Part shown: piece by piece, positions 33,812 to 45,232 of the stretch
How positions within the stretch are numbered: the stretch's first letter is position 1
How the letters are laid out: each line of letters starts with the position of its first letter
Origin: Odontocerum albicorne
Lineage: Eukaryota > Arthropoda > Insecta > Trichoptera > Odontoceridae
NCBI GenBank assembly: GCA_949825065.1
Contig: OX463841.1
Span: 19,830,681 to 19,894,680, forward strand
Direction: 5' to 3'
Length of the DNA: 64,000 bases
Position numbers and translations under genes: made by a program
The notes under the pieces: generated by a model
The model's database searches: none
What the model saw: the letters and a program-made list of their open reading frames with translations, nothing else
What the model was told of the DNA's origin: nothing

Positions 33812-33891
33812 CCCGAATTCATAGTCCAGTTTAAATACTAATTTCTAGCCTCAAAATGTGTTTTGTATTCAAAATTTAATCTCATGCGATC
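33812..33891 (-). mobile_element. MITE family A end, cut by LTR-like repeat
   Basis: ACCCGAATTCATAGTCCAGT matches the terminal repeat of the 31492-31680 element. The homology stops where the LTR-like copy 2 begins at 33892, so the LTR inserted into, or replaced, the rest. Confidence 0.5.
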
Positions 33892-34337
33892 TGTATCGGA
33901 CGTATGCGTCACCTAAAATAGGATGTATATTTTCTTGTTTTATATTTTGATATTTTGTTGTTTTGTTGGATGTACTTGCTGTATCCCGACTGGAATGAAA
34001 TGTTCCTTATGCGCGGCCTTCACGAGAGATAGTATCAAAAGTCGGCCGGCCCATGCATGCGAAAACGTGCGAGATATGTAATATCTCGCAAGTCATGACG
34101 GCATACACGGGTGAAAATAGGCGCTTACAATGAGCGATTAGCCGTACATAAGGAGCGCAAAACGTCAAAAATACATTCTCCGTTCACCACAGTCTACTGC
34201 CTTTTACTTACGACCAACTTCTACCTGTTAAAGAGGAATCTCTTCACCCTGTTACTTTTCACCGGAAAAACATAAAGTGAGCCGAAATCTCCGAGTATCG
34301 AGGGGCAGCCATCCACAACCTTTGTACGGTGCTGTAC
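33892..34337. repeat. Solo-LTR-like repeat, copy 2 (446 bp)
   Basis: See 32009-32527 for the shared blocks. This copy is more diverged and shorter in its first 150 bases. It ends within a few bases of a hAT terminus at 34340. Confidence 0.55.
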
Positions 34338-34339
34338 AT

Positions 34340-35735
34340 CATAGGTTCTCAACGTGGGCGATAACGCCCCCTTTTGGGCGTTTGAGACTTTCAGGGAGGC
34401 AGTAGAAGACCCAGAGAAAATTAGGGGGCATTGAGATGGCACGGAGGGGCGTGGGCAGATTAAAAAAATATAGTCTAAAAAGAAAAAGAAAAAACACGCT
34501 AATCCCGTACTAACTAAAGTAAACTTTAATATTGGTTAATTTTTGTTATTGTATGTATTTTAATCATTTTTATCACGTGTGCGAAAATTCACATATTTCG
34601 GTAGTTCGGGAAGTGGGTGAAAATTGAACTTAAAGCTTCCATTACATTCAGATCTACATTAAATTGGATGATATAAAAAAAATTAAATTTAGATTTGAAT
34701 TAAAAATGTTCAAATCTTCCAATTTCACGTGAAATATCTCATATATACTCGTAAATACAGGCAAAGTTGACAAAAGCCTGTTAATAAAAAATAGCAAAAA
34801 ATATGCTTGTAGCAATTCAGTTATAACAAGTTTTTGTTAAATAACGTGACTTTTGCAATCCTGCAAGAGTTGACTATTATCTGTGCTTGTTCTAACCCGC
34901 ACTCTGCTCCCACATCACCATCACCCTTGCCCCCGCGCTTTACTTCCGCGCCGGGTGTTATAAACGAGTGACTGCATGTTTATCTTATTCCTGTTGATGC
35001 GTGTTATACGTCTCCAACCTATATAAAGGCAGTGATTGTTCATTTTATTTTCATTAGCATTATCGCGCGCAATTGATGACAAGGTTTTAAAAGTTGATCT
35101 TTTCACTACTACAACTCACGTATCTGTAAAGTAAAAACCATGTCAGAAGCAAATTATTTAGTCAGCTTTGCATTGCCAATGATGAAGATTTCAACCGATT
35201 GCTGCTTCACACAGAGGTACGCTGGCTGTCAAAAGGTACTTGTATGATTCGATTTTACAATCTGTTTGGGTCTGTGATAGAGTTCCTAGGAAACAAAGAC
35301 ACGGAATTGCGCGACAACCTCATCTCATCAAAAAACGATATTGCGCACTTGACAGACCTGCATAAATTGTTTAATGATGTCAATCTCCAACTTCAAGGCG
35401 ACGACTTAAACTTGATTAAGACAAAAATAGCGTTGCTGCTTTCGTGTCCAAACTGCTATTATACAAAAGAAATATCGGCAGACGCGAATTCAATAACTTC
35501 CCAAATTTATCAGCAGTATCATTCAAGCACGACGACTTGCTTGTTTACTGTCAACACTTGGAAAACCTCCACAGTGATTTCAAAGAACGATTCCAGGACA
35601 TTTTAAACATGGACATACCAGACTGGGTTTTGGATCCTTTTTCAAATGTTAACACAGCAGGATCATCCCAGTTAGAAAAAGAACTAATAGAACTGACAAC
35701 AAATGAGGAATTAAAAATGAAATTCAAGAATGGTG
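34340..35735 (+). mobile_element. hAT element remnant (SCAND3/ZBED type), 3' part replaced
   Basis: Begins CATAGGTTCTCAACGTGG, close to the CAGNGGTTCTCAA terminus of SCAND3/ZBED-like hATs. Coding sequence from about 35153 reads KLFSQLCIANDEDFNRLLLH, TEVRWLSKGTCMIRFYNLFG and VNLQLQGDDLNLIKTKIALL, then (another frame) RNIGRREFNNFPNLSAVSF and IPDWVLDPFSNVN. This is the hAT_C half of such transposases. The N-terminal half is deleted and the 3' end joins BEL/Pao gag at about 35733. It sits in the kinase gene's 11.5-kb intron on the opposite strand. Confidence 0.75.
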
Positions 35736-36283
35736 CGGCGACTGCCACGCCTGAATGTACATCCACAGAAGCCGTCTTTGAGTACGCTGTAGCGATACGG
35801 AACGTAGTCACTACAGTAGAGGGCTTGGAAGGGGAGTACCTTGCGTCGCAGCAACTCCTGACCGAGATGGTGACAAAGTTACCCTTGAGTGTCCGATTCA
35901 TGTGGTTTGGATCACGAATAGGACAACCGCAGAGAGCTACGGTGAACGAGCTAGCTGCCTGGATGATGGAGTTGTGCAATGTGGCCCCCTACGCCGGAGG
36001 ACTGGACCCGCAACTGTTCTGGCGAGTACAGGGACCCCGACGGGAAGGCAACGTAATGCTACAGTCTGCAGAGAGGATCGAGAACGATTGCGCAATATGG
36101 AAATATTGCTCAAAGGATCACAAGCTGTCGGCGTGTCCAGTCTACCAGAGCAAGGACGTGAATGAGCGCTGGGAGTGCGTGAGGAGGCTGGAACTATGTT
36201 TCAACTGCCTGGAGTCCACGCATCGAGCTCCTGAATGTAAGAGGCTGAGATGCGGCGTCGGTAATTACGCTCGGCGTCGGTAG
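35444..36283 (+). pseudogene. Fusion ORF: hAT transposase C-terminal part + BEL/Pao gag with zinc knuckle
   Basis: One continuous 279-codon frame. Residues up to about 97 are hAT (RNIGRREFNNFPNLSAVSFK, MDIPDWVLDPFSNVNTAG, LIELTTNEELKMKFKNG). From about residue 98 it is BEL/Pao gag: FEYAVAIRNVVTTVEGLEGE, LLTEMVTKLPLSVRF, then ERWECVRRLELCFNCLESTH and RAPECKR, a CX2CX4HX4C zinc knuckle. The first frame of the hAT portion (35199-35606) overlaps it, so the hAT part itself is frameshifted. No ATG of either parent gene is used, so translation is doubtful. Stop at 36281-36283. Confidence 0.75.
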
Positions 36284-36530
36284 GTACGCTGCATTATCAG
36301 CCAACAGGAGCCGGCCCAGCCTCGACACACACCATTTGCACTGTGGACAAGTCATCACATGTGTTCTTGAAGGTTGTGCCAGTCACTGTGACAGGACCAA
36401 AGGAGCAAGTGGAGGTGCACGCTCTGCTGGACGAGGGAGCGTCAGTGACCCTGATCGACGCAACCGTGGCGGACAACGTTGGCGCTGAGGGTCCCGTTTG
36501 CGGCCAACGGATTGACGGCCCGAACCGTGG
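36284..36530 (+). pseudogene. BEL/Pao aspartic protease fragment
   Basis: In a different frame from gag, VFLKVVPVTVTGPKEQVEV then HALLDEGASVTLIDATVAD, the DUF1758-type retropepsin of BEL/Pao elements with its D-x-G active-site loop. Similarity stops near 36530. No reverse transcriptase or integrase follows, so only the gag-protease end is preserved. Confidence 0.75.
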
Positions 36531-36659
36531 AATCGCAAATATAACGAATAATTTGTTTTTGTATTTGGGCGCATTCTCTTTCAATGGTTACGCTTTATTC
36601 ATTAATTGTTGCCAGTTTTATGCCATAAGCTTTATCCTTGATGATACCCCGTAAAAAAG

Positions 36660-37395
36660 CCCATTTGCGTGAGTTCTGTGTAGTGCGGGGGGTATTCAAT
36701 GCTACCTATATTCCAATTTATCTGTTAGGCAAATTTTGACCAAGATAGGCCCTCATATCACGATGGTAGAAGGAGGTGCACCATTTTACTGGAAATAAAA
36801 GTCCTCCTCATCCCTAAACATTTCGCGAGACATGCGTGATATGACAAACTCCTGCAGCAAGTTCAAGTAAACATCACGGTGTAAAAGTACTCGTATGTAT
36901 ACATTTTTGGGACAGCCTATGGACTGGTCCTGTGGCTGCGGATAATTTTGGTTACTTCAATTCTGTACGTTATAATTTAGCCGTGGTATCATTTAATAAA
37001 CGGACGATTTAGGGAAGGCACTTAACATGTGAACAGTATAACCTTCATTTAGATAAGAGATAACATAGTACATGCGTACATTGACTTAAAAACCTGCACA
37101 AAATAGGCAAAAAATAGTCCATGTCTCAACGAGCGAGATTGATTGGAAAACCAAAGCGCAACCGGCACAGAGATGAAGCAAAGAAAAATCGAAGCTCACA
37201 TCAAGAAGAACAATTCAATCAAAATGAACATGCAATTCAATATCAAAGAATACAAATATTTCAACACAGCCCCTGCCCACTTCAAAAACAGTCCAATCAA
37301 AGGCCGGGTTTTAGCTAGTTTATTTATTTTACATAACAACTACATACTATATACTTATGTATACATAATATATGAAAAAAAACAAGACGTGCAAA
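36660..37395. other. Kinase-gene intron, nothing recognised
   Basis: No family motifs. Short open frames at 37121-37409 overlap in two frames and are AT-rich noise. Confidence 0.45.
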
Positions 37396-37399
37396 AATT

Positions 37400-37850
37400 T
37401 GTAATTTAAAGTGGACACTCGCAAATGATATAAACTTGGGCTTGTTGCTTGTCCTTTGCGGTGACCTCAGTAAACTGGGCTTTTATCTGTAACATATTTT
37501 ACTTAGAATACATGAATATTAAAAATAGGTTGATACTTTTACCAATTGTTAATTATTATTATTATTTTTTTAAAATAATAGATATGACCGAAGTCATGCG
37601 TATTCCTATATCCTCGAACACCAGGCGGAAAAAGTGCCGGTGCCGTTCGAGGGGAGTAGTACAAAGGGGTTCGAACCGACGAACTTCCGCACGAAAGTCC
37701 AGTGCGTTACCGCGCGGCCATGCACTTCATAATTCGATTCTATGTGATTCCTTTGTAAAAAGTTCTCATTAACTTGACATGCTGTGAGAGTTAACAACCA
37801 GTATGTGCCACGTGAGCTTACCCTTGGCATACTGCATCAATTCAAATAAA
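37400..37850 (-). mobile_element. LINE 3' module, copy 2, interrupted by a tRNA-like insert
   Basis: AAAGTGGACACTCGCAAAT, ACTTGGGCTTGTTGC, CAGTAAACTGGGCTTTTATC and, after the insert, ATTAACTTGACATGCTGTGA and GTGCCACGTGAGC are in the same order as at 19790-20205 and 46020-46400. Confidence 0.55.
37600..37745 (-). repeat. tRNA-like (SINE head) insert
   Basis: On the minus strand: TGGCCGCGCGGTAACGCACT (A-box-like) and, about 35 bases on, GTCGGTTCGAACCCC (B box). The arms do not fold into a convincing cloverleaf, so it is a tRNA-derived repeat and not a functional tRNA gene. Confidence 0.5.
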
Positions 37851-38164
37851 TTCCTATCACACAATCTCCTCCATAAAATTATCAAAACATATTTAAGAAA
37901 TCAGGAACGATGAGAAAATGCCGAGCAGTTGTTGTTTCACTATGAATTTAACTACATTTTATATTACAAAATATTACAAAATAAACATTGCATTATGTTT
38001 TGGCTACTTTTTTAACCAACCAGAAATGTATTTAAATAAGCCAGAAGTAAAAATAAGCTGTTTCAATAAGAGTGGGTTCGATTTCCGAGTAAGAGCGCCC
38101 TTGAGGAGAATCTACTCTAAAAACAGAGCTATATACAGTGCCCTTTTATCATACTTATTATTAT

Positions 38165-38250
38165 TGCGGACTACCTCCGTGGTCTAAATGGTAAGACGAC
38201 TGTCTTTCAGGAGGTTCGGGTTTGATTTCCAGTCTGGATTTTTTCTTAAG
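38165..38250 (+). mobile_element. SINE tRNA-like head
   Basis: CTCCGTGGTCTAAATGGTAA (A box) then GGTTCGGGTTTGATTTCC (B box), followed by a T-rich stretch. The body is not continued. Confidence 0.6.
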
Positions 38251-38726
38251 TATATTTTTGTTTAGTTTAGTCTAGTCTATTAGAATATTTTTGTTTAGTT
38301 GAAATAAATAACCACATCGAAATAAATTCATGAAACTGTTATGTATATATATATACAATGGAAGTGTAAGACAATATACTCAATATAAACTGAAGTAATA
38401 AGTAACAATATTGTTTAGTGAAAATGAAACTTACAATGAATTAATTAGAAACGAAAGTTAATTAAATATTTCAGACACAGACGCAGTGAAATGTGATAAA
38501 GGGATAATCCGGTGGAAGTCATTACTTTACACTAAATAAATAGGCATTCTTCAGGTGCTTCTGAAATTAATGTTTTTCCTGAAAATTGATTACAAGTTTC
38601 AGGATATAAGTGGATTTTCTTTAATTCAATATCTCCCAGTTCGTTTGTTTATTGTACATCAACAAAATAGATTAAATTATTATTTAATAGTAAACAAAGA
38701 AAAAAGATGTCTTCGTATTTTTTTGA

Positions 38727-38915
38727 TAAGACGCCTATCTTCCAGCCTGGAGATTGCGAGTTTGATTCCCTTTGTACCCGATGTAAAATTAAAAAAAATC
38801 AATCAGGTTTTAACTTGCAGCCTCTGTTACATCATTCTGACTGGTTAGAGGAGATTGATACATAACAATAAACTCGCCAGATTGTACTGTATAAAACGAA
38901 AGTGTAATACATTAG
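38727..38915 (+). mobile_element. SINE, near-complete copy (family S)
   Basis: Head ATAAGACGCCTATCTTCCAG ... GAGTTTGATTCCC, an A-rich link, body CATTCTGACTGGTTAGAGGA then GATTGATACATAACAATAAA and CTCGCCAGATTGTACTGTAT, ending AAAGTGTAATACATTAG. With the minus-strand copy at 45712-45895 it defines the family layout. Confidence 0.7.
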
Positions 38916-38919
38916 TTTG

Positions 38920-39840
38920 TCAAAGGTTTAGATTTTAAATTTGTGAAATTTTATAGTAGATTGTTTAATAATAAAGTATTTGGTTATTCCAATTATTACG
39001 TTATTACACCAATCCCATTATTCTTCTAATTACGGTTATTCCACTAATACCCACGAAAAGGATGATGGAATAATCTCGGTTTATGACGAGAGCTTGCATA
39101 TAATTTTGTTTTGACGATGTATCAAGCCATATTATCAGATTGCCTATTTTCCGTTTTTTGGGCATTGTTTAATCGTTGTGAAGTTTGCGCGAGCAAGCAT
39201 GCAGTATGACCGCGGCCATGTGGGAATTCGGCTTTAATTTTAATTTGCATCTTCTAAGAACATCTCTGGCCAAAGGCAATTTGATTACATGGCGTCATGT
39301 GTCTTTAATAAGATCCCCCAGAGTTTCAAGTATTTGAATGAGACACAATTTTAAAAAAAAGGCCCCTTTAAATGCACAAAGATGTGCGATTTGACTTCGG
39401 GATCCTAACTATTACGAATATTATGCATGGGAGGTGAGTGTGATGGAAACAAAGCTTTGGTCTGCTGTTGTTAATGAGGTGGTATTTCGTCGTAGCAAAC
39501 TAGAAAACGATGCTTGCATTCGGAAGCCGTTGGGGGCACAAAACTCACTCATGGTGGAGAAGGTAAAATAAATGTCTATGTTACGATATCTCTAATATAC
39601 TGTATATGAGTGAATTTGGTGTCTATTCATGGCTTTATCCTACCCAGTTTGTGCTGGACATGCTTGAAAATAATTATTTGAGCGTATAAAGAAATAACTA
39701 GAAAGATTCGAGAAGTGTTAATGTTCCTAACAATATATTGGGCCGGCAGGAACTGTTTTCAATCAAATACTACGCAATAACGAGTATCCCAGCTGCTATA
39801 CATATTGGAAGAGCCCTAACCCTTCTGAACAATATTGACA
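38920..39840. other. Kinase-gene intron, nothing recognised
   Basis: No element borders or exon. Composition is less AT-rich at 39100-39560 than around it, but frames are closed. Confidence 0.4.
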
Positions 39841-39842
39841 TA

Positions 39843-40804
39843 TTAGGTTCTTCCGAAAATAATGACCGATTTCTACCTTAAAATTCAATCAAATATTACT
39901 TTAGAGTAAACAAACCTTATTGATCAAAGTTACTCATTTGATTCTACGCATATTTACCAACGAAGTGCAAGTTTATTTATGCCTATAGAATAAAACGCAG
40001 ACGGATTAAAACCCAAGAATTCTTTAAAGGCATTTTCAGCTGCTTCTCTCTTATTGAATATTCTTCTGCCGTAAATAGTTATCGAGGTGCTTGAAAAGGT
40101 AAAATCGGTTGGCGATATATTGGGTGAGTAAAATGGACGAGGTAATGTTTCGTAACCAAACTAGTTAATTTTTTATGATTGAGATCAATACTACTCGTAT
40201 TAAGAGGTGGATCATAGCGGTAACGTAATAACAACGAAGAACACACGTCGAAGCGACATATTTTGATTATTAATAGGTTTATGTTGAAACAACTTATCAA
40301 GCTTATTCACCTTTCAAATTTCATTTTAATGTAGACAATTTGTAGCAGCACCAACTACCAATCGTTTGTTGCTTGTTTTATTCCAATAAAAATTTCTATT
40401 CGTCGTTTTCAACAGGAGCAGAACGTCCTCGACCCGCCTCACCTTTAAGACGTACATCCCCGTTCCTCAACTTTTCGAACCAACGTCACACTGTTCATTC
40501 AGAAGTAGTCCTTTCTTACCATGTTTGGTTAACATTGCGTTCTGTTTGAGATGCATAACGTCCAAGTTTAAATTTATGCAAAAAAAATACACGTTAGTTT
40601 TCTTTTTTCAATCCCATTTCTGAAGGACTAGAGTATTACAAATTAAATAATCATAACAGATTCCTAACTGTCAAACTAAAATAAAGAAACAAACATTTCC
40701 TAGCAAATAACAACTATTTCCTATCTAACAACAAAAGTTTCCTAGCAAACAAGGTCCGAAATGATATAATATTACAATCGGCCATTATTTTGGGAACAAC
40801 CTGG
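39843..40804 (-). mobile_element. mariner element, family 6 (962 bp, deleted)
   Basis: Ends TTAGGTTCTTCCGAAAATAA (39843) and, inverted from 40804, CCAGGTTGTTCCCAAAATAA, continuing TG(A/G)CCGATT; TA flanks at 39841-39842 and 40805-40806. The only coding trace is a minus-strand HTH segment (WFEKLRNGDVRLKGEAGRGR, about 40480). The catalytic half is gone. Confidence 0.8.
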
Positions 40805-40809
40805 TATTT

Positions 40810-41560
40810 ATTATTAAATTGTAAAAAATAAAGGAAAAGTTTCTTCCGAAGAAAATAAAAGATAGGAGGCATTAGAAATCGCTCATCAATTTATTTAAGT
40901 GACTTTTGAATATATTTTTTTGAAATATGATAACTATTTTTTTGTAAATTAAAAACTTCAATATAATTGGGCAAAGCCTGTATTGGAAATTAAAATAAAT
41001 ATTTTAACTTGTTTGAAACTTTTTTTTTTGGGAAATTCTTCTGTGGTTTTTACTCCGCAATCTGTGGAAAAAGTTTAAGATGAGATTAGATGTGTATTGT
41101 AATCTGGACCGGAACCATATATTGAAAGGAAACTTGATGTAACAAGACCTATTATTTCTCGTTGCCTTAGGGAAAATTTTGTTTTTTCTTATTCAAGTTT
41201 TGTACTGTTCATTACATTTCATTAACAATATTGATTATTGTTTTACTTCCGTGTTGTGCTACACAATAGTATTTTCAAGCATTATATATTATACAATATA
41301 TAAACCATGAATTATTTTGTTTTAGATGTTGATACGTTACCTTTTGTTTAATAATTGTTACAGTGTCATAATATATTAAGGACATAAGTATTCTGTCGCA
41401 TAAACCTTAAGTTTACATTCATTCCTAAATACCCCATTCGGTAGCAATGTTTTTTTGTATAAATTAATGTCAATATGTTGCACGAAGGAATATTTCGTTA
41501 CGCTTAGTTCAAATTTATTAATATTTTTTCCCTTTTTAACGGTTGAGATTTGAAAAAGTT
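40810..41560. other. AT-rich DNA, possible body of a non-autonomous Helitron
   Basis: No coding motifs. If 41593 is a Helitron 3' end, its body would lie here, but no TC 5' terminus was found. Confidence 0.3.
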
Positions 41561-41563
41561 TTT

Positions 41564-41593
41564 ACGTGGTAGGGACCACGTCGGTTTTGCTAG
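41564..41593 (+). mobile_element. Possible Helitron 3' terminus
   Basis: ACGTGGT-AGGG-ACCACGT, a perfect 7-bp stem with 4-base loop (41564-41581), followed after 8 bases by CTAG (41590-41593) and then T. Hairpin plus CTRR plus T is the Helitron 3' signature. It differs in sequence from Helitrons A and B. Confidence 0.4.
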
Positions 41594-41698
41594 TTTTTGT
41601 CCATTTTATTATCTCCTTCAATATTTCGCATCAAGTACCAGTAACCTATCAATAAATTGAACGAATTCAATATTCAAGCGAATGCAACTTCGTTATTG

Positions 41699-41772
41699 CG
41701 CTTTCAAATGGAAACGATAATATTTTACATAATATTATTGAGCTTTCAAATGGAAACGATAATATTTTAGAA
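41699..41772. repeat. Direct repeat, 28 bp twice
   Basis: GCTTTCAAATGGAAACGATA followed by ATATTTTA occurs near 41700 and 41743. Confidence 0.8.
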
Positions 41773-42149
41773 GCATGTCATTTGGAGCGAATAGACATAC
41801 ACGTTGTCAGTTCGTGTTGAGATAGAATCGTAGAAAATTTAAATTAATTGTATTATATGTAAAATAATTTAAATTTATATTTGATACATGCCCACAGTTG
41901 TCATATCGTGAGAAATCCGCGCTGATGTTACTCCGAACATCCAACGGTAAAATTTAGTTTCATCAGGCAAATTAACAATTTGATTTCACACACTGGGATA
42001 AAAATAATACTGTTAAATTACATCAACATGTGGACATGCTACGGTTAACTCAAATGATACCCACGGATTGACCGTTGTTATGTAGGAAACCGGTTTTAAC
42101 GGATGTCCCATAAATATCCAGAATATGGGTTTGCCAGATGTCCAGTTTA

Positions 42150-42595
42150 GCCGGCTACAGAGAATACTCCACGTTTAAACTATTTTCGAGCTAGCAAAGT
42201 TTTCAAGTGATACCAAGTATGGATCAATTCCACTTATTGAGGTGCGAAAAGAAAGTTATTTACAAATTGTGCTTCATGGTCTTTAAGAGTCTCAGGGGAA
42301 TGGCACCTGACTTCACCTCTAAGGTCTGTATTTATGATGCTTTTCATAAACTTCAATGTTTAGCTCCAAAATTCACCACCTCATCAGAGATGAATCAGGT
42401 AATCAAACGAAAGAGGGCTATTAAATCAAAGCTTTCCTACAGATTCTTCTGTGTTGCTGAACCTGTCCTATGGAGTTATGCATTTATGATAATCTTGAAG
42501 CTTTCAGAGAAATGTCTCTTTACACGAGAACTCATCAAGGCGCCATTTAGGTTACTTATTATCGGTTAACGGCGCCAAAGAATAAAGCATCATCA
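42150..42595 (+). mobile_element. CR1/L2-like LINE 3' end, decayed
   Basis: LQRIL (about 42156), then LRCEKKVIYKLCFMVFKSLR and GMAPDF, later KSKLSYRFFCVAEPVLWSYA. These match the C-terminal pattern of CR1/L2-type polyproteins (LxxRRIxFKhxhLhYKsLNGhAPxYL ... RxFSVAAPxLWNxLP) known for that group. It finishes in AATAAAGCATCATCATT. 5' truncated. Confidence 0.5.
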
Positions 42596-42599
42596 TTCA

Positions 42600-43520
42600 C
42601 ACTTTTTATGTTCTCAGGAAGTTTCTGTTTTATTTCAATCGTATTTTTTTTTCATTAGTCCATTTTGACAGCAAAATACATTATGAAGTTTCCAATCAAG
42701 AATATCTGCACTAGATTGAAATCAACATTATTAATAAGGGCAAATTTGAAATATTCAAGTTGAAATATTATGTTATATAAATATCAACATTTCTGTTTAA
42801 AATTTATACTTTTAATCAACTTAATTTTGTTTTAAAATTGAATGAGCATTAGTTCAACCTTTCGTACTTAAGACACTTTTTTATTTCAATGTTAAACTTT
42901 TGAGGTAGAGGCACTAGAGGCGGGAGATGGTTGGCTCAGCTGGGCAGGTTACAAAGAGTTTTAATTTTAGCTCAGCGTCTTATTATAATTATTCTGCCAA
43001 ATAACTACGCAGGTAGTTTCACTAGAGTACTTTGAAAGGATGTTTTGAAAACTGTGTTTTCAATTTATTAAGCCTCAAATGGCTTCAAAAAGTAATTTAT
43101 GAAAAAACTCAATCAAGGTGGTGTGTCTTCAAGCTCGGAGATTATCACGAGTATAAGCAAGTTGAATTACGCTAAACGTTACGTTGTGTACGGTAGCTTG
43201 GGATTTACGTGTGTGGATTTAATGTAGTGGGAATTTTTCAACCAAGTACTTGAGAAGTTAGGGCACATATATGAAATTTGTGATTTAGAAAAAACCTACT
43301 TCATCACAGGCCTTACCTAGTGAAGTAGTTTACTATACTCACAAAAAGAATTAAATTTTGCATTGTTATGCACTTGTACTTTAGTTTATCTTTCCATTAA
43401 AACTATGTATATTATAAAACTAAATGTTGTTTTGTGGATATTAAATAAATAATAAAAATAAAATATGAATTTCAATTATGCTTCTTCGTTTTTGTCGTTC
43501 GATCATATTGATACTTAGTT
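42600..43520. other. Kinase-gene intron, nothing recognised
   Basis: AT-rich; no element or exon supported. Confidence 0.45.
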
Positions 43521-43525
43521 TTTTT

Positions 43526-43687
43526 AAATATGCAATCCATCCACACTAGGATAACATAAATATGCAATCATCCACACTAGAATAACATAAATATGCAATC
43601 CATCCACACTAGGATAACATAAATATGCAATCCATCCACACTAGGAAAACATAAATATGCAATCCATCCACACTAGGATAACATAAA
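43526..43687. repeat. Minisatellite, 32-bp unit, 5 copies
   Basis: Units AAATATGCAATCCATCCACA + CTAGGATAACAT are head to tail with no spacers; copy 2 lacks two bases and copy 4 has one change. The array is almost homogeneous, so it is young or gene-converted. Confidence 0.93.
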
Positions 43688-43689
43688 AG

Positions 43690-44930
43690 TGCTAAAATAA
43701 GAGTCAATATAATAAATCTAATTTAAAAAAACAACACTTTTTATAAACAATTTCAAATTTCAATGATAATACTTATAAAATTTAACAATCCAAGTGGAAA
43801 AGTTCTTGGAAAAAAAGCAGAAACGCAACATTAATTGGATGCAAGAAATATATATCAAAAGTAAAATTCGGCGTAACGAAAAAAAAAAACATTTTTGAAT
43901 AGTAAATAAAATAAAATCAAAACCTAATTACATTGGAGGGGATAAGTGTGAGAAAAGTATATTTCAAAACAATTAACAATATTAAGATATGAGATATATA
44001 TGTAAACAACATAAAAATATATCATATAATAATTTTTTTCAACGGTCAAATGAACTTTTTGATACAAAGATAAAAAAAACAACAACCATAGAATATAACA
44101 TTTACAAGTAAGCGGTGTTATAGAATACGAAAAGAACAGTACAAATTGAATAACACAAGAAAGCAAATCCATGCAATTCAATCCATCCATCCCGGCAAGA
44201 ACAACTTTTTCACTTTACTTCTGTAACTAGCCAGAGCCATATGAAAATCTAAACAATGCCCAAAATCTAAGTAATCTGTGCAGTATTGTTATGTAAGAGT
44301 TGTATACTCGTACGTAATACTCGTAGATTGCAACCACTTCACTGTGGAACAAAACATTTTGCCAAGTGGGCCTATAGTACACGGAATGTGTAGCTTGACA
44401 AGTTGAGTAAGTTGCGGACTATTAAACAATATTGTGAGATCAAACATCTTTCTTCTATTTGACAAGGTTGTAAGTCTAATTTTTTTAGTTACATGTATGT
44501 TATATAACTTAAAAATTCATACATTAATATAGAAAAAATATCAAAAAGATCAACAAGTTTCCCTTGAAGAAGTTTAGTAACACATGAAAAATGTCTATTT
44601 GAGGGGACACGCTGTTGAAAAGTGTGATTACTCTACCGCTTTGAAAAGTGTGACTTCTCAAAGGCAGATTGATTCTGCATAGAGGTTGATAAAACAAACT
44701 GTGAGTGCGTTACTTCGGACAGTGATAACGTGACTAAGAAATAACATTGTCTTCGACCACATTAATTTCGCTTCCGGTTTGGAATGGAATAGGCACGGAA
44801 CTTGTACTATACATCATGGCAGGTGTTGGCAATGCTACTGCACGTGAAGAGAAAATAGTACTCGCATACGTTTAGCGCATTCGAGTATTGTCACAGACAA
44901 CCACTTCCAGATTGGGACCCTATTATTTTT
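43690..44930. other. Kinase-gene intron, nothing recognised
   Basis: Two AT-rich short open frames only. Less AT-rich at 44600-44900, again without motifs. Confidence 0.45.
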
Positions 44931-44931
44931 T

Positions 44932-45022
44932 TATTTTTTTGGCACCTTCGGGAATCTAGCCCGATACTCCCGGGTGAAAGTTGACACTTGAGCGTCTTAC
45001 CAACTAGGCCACCGAAGTCATG
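44932..45022 (-). mobile_element. SINE tRNA-like head
   Basis: On the minus strand GGTGGCCTAGTTGGTAAGAC (A box), then TCGGGCTAGATTCCCGA (B-box region) and GGTGCC running into a poly-A (poly-T at 44926-44938 on plus). Confidence 0.65.
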
Positions 45023-45232
45023 AAATTCTTCACGGAAGTCTATTAAATAGAACGAAACTAAATTGAACGACATTAATTGATCTACGGATAATGATTTGAA
45101 TTCATAAACTATTTTATGTATTAAATGAAATATAAAAAAAAAGAGAATATCACTTTTGATCTAGTATGCGTTGCTGATTTTTGTTAATGGCATGTCGGAA
45201 TCTTATCAATGAAGAAACATTAGAAGACTTAC

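Noticed and set aside
37600..37745. Functional tRNA gene
   Set aside because: B box is good but acceptor and anticodon arms do not pair convincingly and it interrupts a LINE 3' module; treated as tRNA-derived repeat.
42207..42569. Novel host protein
   Set aside because: Pattern fits the C-terminus of CR1/L2-type LINEs and the segment ends in a retroposon-like tail.
43526..43687. CRISPR-like array of 32-bp repeats
   Set aside because: Units are directly adjacent with no spacers and the genome is eukaryotic; it is a minisatellite.
43924..44190. 88-codon minus-strand hydrophobic open frame
   Set aside because: Typical chance frame in AT-rich intron; no signal peptide-cleavage pattern, no homologous motif.
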